Assembly: GCA_017463815.1 (NCBI GenBank)
Contig: JAFTOK010000174.1
Location: forward strand, 1-32,489
DNA length: 32,489 nucleotides
Direction: 5' to 3'
Source of the DNA: Clostridia bacterium
GTDB taxonomy: Bacteria > Bacillota > Clostridia > Oscillospirales > CAG-272
Shown: piece by piece, positions 28,601 through 32,489 of the stretch
Numbering within the stretch: the first letter of the stretch is position 1
Layout: each line of letters starts with the position of its first letter
Translations under genes and position numbers: made by a program
The notes under the pieces: generated by a model
The model's input: only the letters and a program-made list of their open reading frames with translations
The model's database searches: none
Told to the model about the DNA's origin: nothing

Positions 28601-28646
28601 ATAAATGACAAAAGGCCTTTTATCATTTTTGAAAGGAGAAAATTTT

Positions 28647-29768
28647 ATGAAACTTATAATTTCGGAAAAAATACGCGAATGCCGCACTATGCTCGGCATA
28701 ACTCAAGAACAGCTTGCAAAATCGCTCGGCATTTCCCCCCAATCCGTTTCCAAATGGGAATGCGGCGACGGCTACCCCGATATAACTATGCTGCCCACAA
28801 TCGCAAACTTCTTCGGCATAACCATAGACGAGCTTTTGCAGAAAACGGGCGATGTCTGCAACGAGGCTATATCAAAAACCATAAACCTCGATATAAAAGA
28901 AGCGCTTAACTTTCTTTTGGCATACCACAAAAAATACCCGAAGAACTACCCCATTATGCATAACATTGTTGTTCGTTTTCGCGCCCTCGGTGAAAATGAA
29001 CAAGCGGAATATGCAGAGCGTGTGAAAGAAATTTGCCGAAAACTGCTCGACGGTTGCGGCAATATAGAGTATTTGAAAAAAGCATTTTTGTGCCTTTCCG
29101 CTATATGCGATGAAGATGAACTGCAAAAATACGTTTCAGAGCAAAAAATATTCTATTGGCAAAACCAATATAGCATTCACGAGGAACGCGCTTGGCGCAA
29201 AAAAGAGCGCGAACTTTCACGCATCTACTGCGATATGGGCCGTGTGGAAGCAATGCTCGATTATTTAGAGCACAGCACGCGCTCTGCTTATGCCCCCGAA
29301 AGAGGCGTGAAAATTTTCGAAGAAAAACTAAAATTGCTGGAATATTTCGGCGGCGGCGAAACCCCAAAGGGCTGGCTCGGATTTGAGGAAAGGTTGAAAC
29401 TCATACTTTCCGCTTCTCTTTTCGGTTGCGGAAAGAAAGAGGAAGGCTATCGCGCATTGGAAGAAGCAATTGCGCTCGAAGAAAAATGGCAGAAAATACC
29501 CAAAGGCGAGCTTTTGCCGCTTGGCAATGAAGCGCTTTTCGGCAAAACTTACGTTAAAAGCAAAGACTTCGGCTTGACAGCCGAATACAACGGCAAATAT
29601 ATCAGCGCGTTTTCTTCCGGTCTTTCGGTTTTAACGCTCGGCAGCTCCGCCTACCGTGCTATGACAAGAAAAACAGGCTGGGAATGGTTCAATTCCGTGC
29701 GCGAAGAGCCGAGATTCTTCGAGCTTCTTGCAAAAGCGGAGAAGCTATATAAAGCGCGTGAAGAATAA
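28647..29768 (+). CDS. XRE-family regulator with long helical-repeat C-terminus (second copy)
   Basis: A 373-residue protein with a Cro/C1-type helix-turn-helix at residues 3-62 (ITQEQLAKSLGISPQSVSKWECG) and a helical C-terminal region of about 300 residues with repeat-like units (ALNFLLAYHKKYPKNYPIM, then YLKKAFLCLSAICDEDELQKY). Size and layout match the regulator at 23021-24076, so they are likely distant paralogues. AAGGAG lies 8 nt before the ATG at 28647. Divergent from topB, and upstream of the LRR lipoprotein but separated from it by two terminators. Target unknown. Confidence 0.85.
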   Translation: MKLIISEKIRECRTMLGITQEQLAKSLGISPQSVSKWECGDGYPDITMLPTIANFFGITIDELLQKTGDVCNEAISKTINLDIKEALNFLLAYHKKYPKNYPIMHNIVVRFRALGENEQAEYAERVKEICRKLLDGCGNIEYLKKAFLCLSAICDEDELQKYVSEQKIFYWQNQYSIHEERAWRKKERELSRIYCDMGRVEAMLDYLEHSTRSAYAPERGVKIFEEKLKLLEYFGGGETPKGWLGFEERLKLILSASLFGCGKKEEGYRALEEAIALEEKWQKIPKGELLPLGNEALFGKTYVKSKDFGLTAEYNGKYISAFSSGLSVLTLGSSAYRAMTRKTGWEWFNSVREEPRFFELLAKAEKLYKAREE

Positions 29769-29790
29769 TAAAGATGACTTCGTCAACTAT

Positions 29791-29815
29791 AAAACGCCCG
29801 AAATCGGGCGTTTTT
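29791..29815 (+). terminator. Intrinsic terminator after the XRE gene
   Basis: 10-bp perfect stem (29791-29800 with 29805-29814), 4-nt loop, T-run. Confidence 0.85.
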
Positions 29816-29822
29816 GTTATTG

Positions 29823-29848
29823 AACCACGCGACTATCGCGTGGTTTTT
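29823..29848 (+). terminator. Second tandem terminator
   Basis: 10-bp perfect stem (29823-29832 with 29836-29845), 3-nt loop, then TTTCTT. With the preceding hairpin it insulates the LRR lipoprotein gene from upstream transcription. Confidence 0.75.
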
Positions 29849-29877
29849 CTTATACGGGAATCACGGAAATCTCACCG

Positions 29878-29907
29878 CTTGACATTAACGTACTTGACAT
29901 TAACGTA
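29878..29907 (+). repeat. Direct duplication of a 15-bp segment containing the -35 box
   Basis: CTTGACATTAACGTA occurs twice back to back (29878-29892 and 29893-29907), so there are two perfect TTGACA boxes 15 bp apart. Only the second is correctly spaced from the TATAAT box. Confidence 0.85.
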
Positions 29908-29922
29908 TAAATATAATATAAT
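29894..29922 (+). promoter_or_regulatory. Consensus sigma-A promoter for the LRR lipoprotein
   Basis: TTGACA (29894-29899), exactly 17 bp, TATAAT (29917-29922). Another TATAAT at 29912 is wrongly spaced. Confidence 0.85.
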
Positions 29923-29964
29923 TATAACATCTATAACATCACATTTACTTGTTCGGAGAAAAAT

Positions 29965-32489
29965 ATGAAAAAAGCACTTATTTTCGGCACGATATTGCTT
30001 TCTGTGTCGCTTCTCACTGCTTGCGGCGGCGAAGACGGCGGAAATATCACGCATACGCATAAATATAATGACTCTGTTTTCGCGCCCACCTGCACAGAAG
30101 ATGGGTACACCTTACATAAATGCTCCGAATGTGAGCACGAATATACCGATACGGTCACAGCGGCTCTCGGCCATTCCTACGAGGTACACAAGGAGGACGC
30201 AGCCTGCAACCAATTTCAAAATAATGTTTCCGTTTGCAAATCTTGCAAGCATTCATATAGCACTCCACTTTCCGAAAAAGGCACTTTGCACAGCTACGCT
30301 TCCGTAGTAACTTACCCCACGCGCGAAAACGGCGGCTATACAACGCATACCTGCAAAAATTGCCAAAATTCTTATGTAGACAGCCACACGGAGCCTGTTA
30401 ATTTCTCTGTAGGGCTTTCCTATAAGCGCATAGACGGCAAATATTACGTTTCGGGCATAGGCTCTTGTACGGAAACCGAAATAACCGTGCCCGCAGTATC
30501 CGAGCACGGCTACAAGGTCGCAGGAATAAGCGGCGGCGCTTTTCGAGGCTCTAATGTCACCTCCATAACCATAGAAAACGGCGTTTATGATATACAAACA
30601 GGCGCATTTGATGGGTGTACGGAGCTTGCTTCCGTCGTTCTTCCCGAATCCGCCGTACCGGGCGAAGATATTTTCTCGGAAACGCCGAAGCTCGCTTCGC
30701 TTACAATGCGTTTTGAAAAGCCCCTTGCCTACTATTTCGATTATTCTTCGGCAGAAAAGGAAGGATATCTCAATCTATCGCAGGGCGATGGTTCGTATAG
30801 CGGCACGTTCTACGGCTCTATTCCCCTTTCGCTCAGCAAAATAACCGCGAACGGCGACGTTTGCGACAATGCCTTCCGCAAATGCACCTCGATAACCCGA
30901 CTCCATATAAATGAAGGCGCGACATATGTGGGCAAGTATGCTTTCGAGGGCTGCACCTCACTTTCCCAAATACATCTTCCCGATTCCGTAATAAATATCG
31001 GCTCGCGCGCGTTTGCAAGCACCGCAATAAGCGAGTTCGCTTTGCCTGCGCACATCACCCTCACAAACCAAACACAGGGCATTTTTGAAAATTGTATAAA
31101 CCTTTCTTCCATCTCGCTCCCCGCCTCTGTGAGCGAGATACCGGCAAGTATGTTCCTCGGTTGCACCTCGCTTTCGAAAGTGACATTTGAGGGGAATATC
31201 ACAAGAATAGGCAGTAGCGCTTTTAGCGGAACCGCGCTCGAAAGCTTCACCGTTCCCGCAACGGTAACGGACATCGGCTCGTGGGCTTTTGGCGGTTGCG
31301 AAAAGCTCGCTTCCCTCACTCTTCCCGAGGGGCTTCTCACCATAGAATACGATGCCTTCAACGGTTGTACCGCGCTCAAAAACATTGTTCTGCCGCAAAC
31401 GCTTAAAGCCTTGCCCTCGCGCCTGTTTGCGGGTTGCACATCGCTTTTGCAGGTAACGCTGCCCAACGGCATCGAGCGTATAAAAGAAGGCACGTTTAAA
31501 AACTGCACAATGCTTCAAAGCATCACTCTCCCCGTCGGCGTTACCGTTATAGAGGAGGAGGCATTTTTCGGTTGTACTGCACTTTCAGAGCTCACGTTGC
31601 CGAAATCGCTTGAAACGATTCAAGGACGCGCTTTTGAGGGTTGCGGGCTTGTTTCCGTTTCACTCCCCGTCAGCATCAAATCGTTCGGTGTGTTGGCGTT
31701 TGCAAACTGCACAAAGCTCCAAAGCGTCACGTTTGAAAGCGACGACTTGCCGCTTGGGCAAGAGATGTTTGCGGGCTGCACAGCACTTCAAAGCCTTGTT
31801 TTGCCTAAAAATACACAAAATATTCCTTTCGGCTTTTGCAAAAACGCCACAGGTCTTAAAAACATAGCGTTCCCCGCAGGGCTCATCTCGGTTTCGAGCG
31901 AGGCTTTCCTCGGTTGCACGGCGCTTTCGGAACTCACCTTCCCCAAATCGCTCACAGGTATATACGAAAAAGCGTTTAAAGGCTGTACAGCACTCACAAC
32001 GGTGGATTTCCAAGGCGCAGAGCTAAAAAATTCGCAGTCCTTAGGCAAAGAGGCATTTGCGGGTTGCACCGCGCTCCAAAGCGTAAAAAACAGCGAAAAC
32101 ATAGGGGAGTTTGATAAAACGGTTTTCGAAAACACACAGATAATGCGCGTAGAAAACGGCTTATACATCGCGCTTGGCAGGCTCATAGATGCAGATACTC
32201 AAGCCCTCTCCGGCGTTGTAACACTTCCCGATGATATCGTTATCATAAACAGCTACGCACTTGACGGCTGTAAAAACGTAACCGAGTTTATCCTGCCCAA
32301 TAGCGTAAAGACCCTCGGCACGCGCATTTTCGGCGAAAGCGCATCGGTTTCGCTTAGAAAAATAGTGTTCCCCGCAGGGCTCACACAGCTTTCTGCCGAC
32401 ACGTTCACATTCCTTCCCGCCGTAGAGGAGCTTGTGCTCGGCAAAGAGTTAGAAACGATTGACGGAAACTATTACGGCAACACCCTTTG
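29965..32489 (+). CDS. BspA-type leucine-rich-repeat surface lipoprotein (C-terminus outside window)
   Basis: 841 codons, open to the window end. The N-terminus is a lipoprotein signal with lipobox LTAC, Cys20 being the predicted lipid site, so it is anchored outside the membrane. Residues about 30-150 hold three Cys-pair units (CSEC, CKSC, CKNC), each after a CTEDGYTLHK-like or similar stretch and followed by an aromatic residue and Thr/Ser; these look like small metal- or disulphide-bound repeats. From about residue 190 come LRR_5/BspA repeats of about 23 residues with the pattern I...AF.GC..L..V.LP, well over a dozen. Such proteins bind host or bacterial surface ligands in gut and oral species. 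CGGAGA precedes the ATG. Preceded by two terminators and a consensus promoter, so highly and independently expressed. Ligand unknown. Confidence 0.92.
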   Translation, partial: MKKALIFGTILLSVSLLTACGGEDGGNITHTHKYNDSVFAPTCTEDGYTLHKCSECEHEYTDTVTAALGHSYEVHKEDAACNQFQNNVSVCKSCKHSYSTPLSEKGTLHSYASVVTYPTRENGGYTTHTCKNCQNSYVDSHTEPVNFSVGLSYKRIDGKYYVSGIGSCTETEITVPAVSEHGYKVAGISGGAFRGSNVTSITIENGVYDIQTGAFDGCTELASVVLPESAVPGEDIFSETPKLASLTMRFEKPLAYYFDYSSAEKEGYLNLSQGDGSYSGTFYGSIPLSLSKITANGDVCDNAFRKCTSITRLHINEGATYVGKYAFEGCTSLSQIHLPDSVINIGSRAFASTAISEFALPAHITLTNQTQGIFENCINLSSISLPASVSEIPASMFLGCTSLSKVTFEGNITRIGSSAFSGTALESFTVPATVTDIGSWAFGGCEKLASLTLPEGLLTIEYDAFNGCTALKNIVLPQTLKALPSRLFAGCTSLLQVTLPNGIERIKEGTFKNCTMLQSITLPVGVTVIEEEAFFGCTALSELTLPKSLETIQGRAFEGCGLVSVSLPVSIKSFGVLAFANCTKLQSVTFESDDLPLGQEMFAGCTALQSLVLPKNTQNIPFGFCKNATGLKNIAFPAGLISVSSEAFLGCTALSELTFPKSLTGIYEKAFKGCTALTTVDFQGAELKNSQSLGKEAFAGCTALQSVKNSENIGEFDKTVFENTQIMRVENGLYIALGRLIDADTQALSGVVTLPDDIVIINSYALDGCKNVTEFILPNSVKTLGTRIFGESASVSLRKIVFPAGLTQLSADTFTFLPAVEELVLGKELETIDGNYYGNTL

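Noticed and set aside
1..32489. tRNA, rRNA, ribozyme or transposase genes
   Set aside because: I looked for tRNA T-loop-like sequences, rRNA-like blocks and transposase-like proteins by eye and found none. A covariance-model scan would be more sensitive.

Overview
The window looks like a chromosomal segment of an endospore-forming Clostridia-type Firmicute, probably an uncultured gut anaerobe. The evidence is a complete spoIIIA operon (AA to AH), a rubrerythrin, strong GGAGG ribosome-binding sites, sigma-A-like promoters mostly with 17-bp spacers, and hairpin elements of a kind I recall from gut Clostridia. No phage, transposase, plasmid, CRISPR, rRNA or tRNA was seen. This assignment is inference; no marker gene was available.

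Layout. 1-5302, all minus strand: a truncated zinc-ribbon/Sel1 repeat protein, a GH78 alpha-L-rhamnosidase, a cytidylate-kinase-like protein, a PnuC-family vitamin transporter with a structured leader, and rubrerythrin. 5303-5571: a terminator and a MITE-like hairpin element. 5572-8121: an ECF sigma factor with an unrecognised C-terminal extension of about 650 residues. 8298-10555: a polysaccharide-control operon of PHP tyrosine phosphatase, Wzz/CapA-type adaptor and BY-kinase, behind a near-perfect promoter and a leader of about 180 nt. 10940-15732: the spoIIIA operon. 15840-18600: an amino-sugar operon (glmM, left-handed beta-helix transferase, nagB). 18757-19809: an anchored protein of unknown function. 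20011-22146 (+): a cytoplasmic GH3 beta-glucosidase. 22252-22962 (+): a multi-pass membrane protein. 23021-26176: an XRE regulator (-), a Wzy/O-antigen-ligase-like membrane protein (+) and a small XRE membrane regulator (-). 26337-28451 (-): DNA topoisomerase III. 28647-29768 (+): a second large XRE regulator. 29965 to the end (+): a BspA-type leucine-rich-repeat lipoprotein, cut by the window edge.

How they fit together. The themes are the cell surface (EPS phosphoregulation, Wzy-like polymerase, LRR lipoprotein, UDP-GlcNAc precursor supply), plant-glycan use (GH78 and GH3, both without signal peptides and so acting on imported oligosaccharides), and sporulation. The best candidates for undescribed biology are the giant extension on the ECF sigma factor, the tyrosine-repeat tail on the adaptor rather than on the kinase, the structured leader of the PnuC-family gene, and the hairpin element found at the 3' ends of two unrelated genes.
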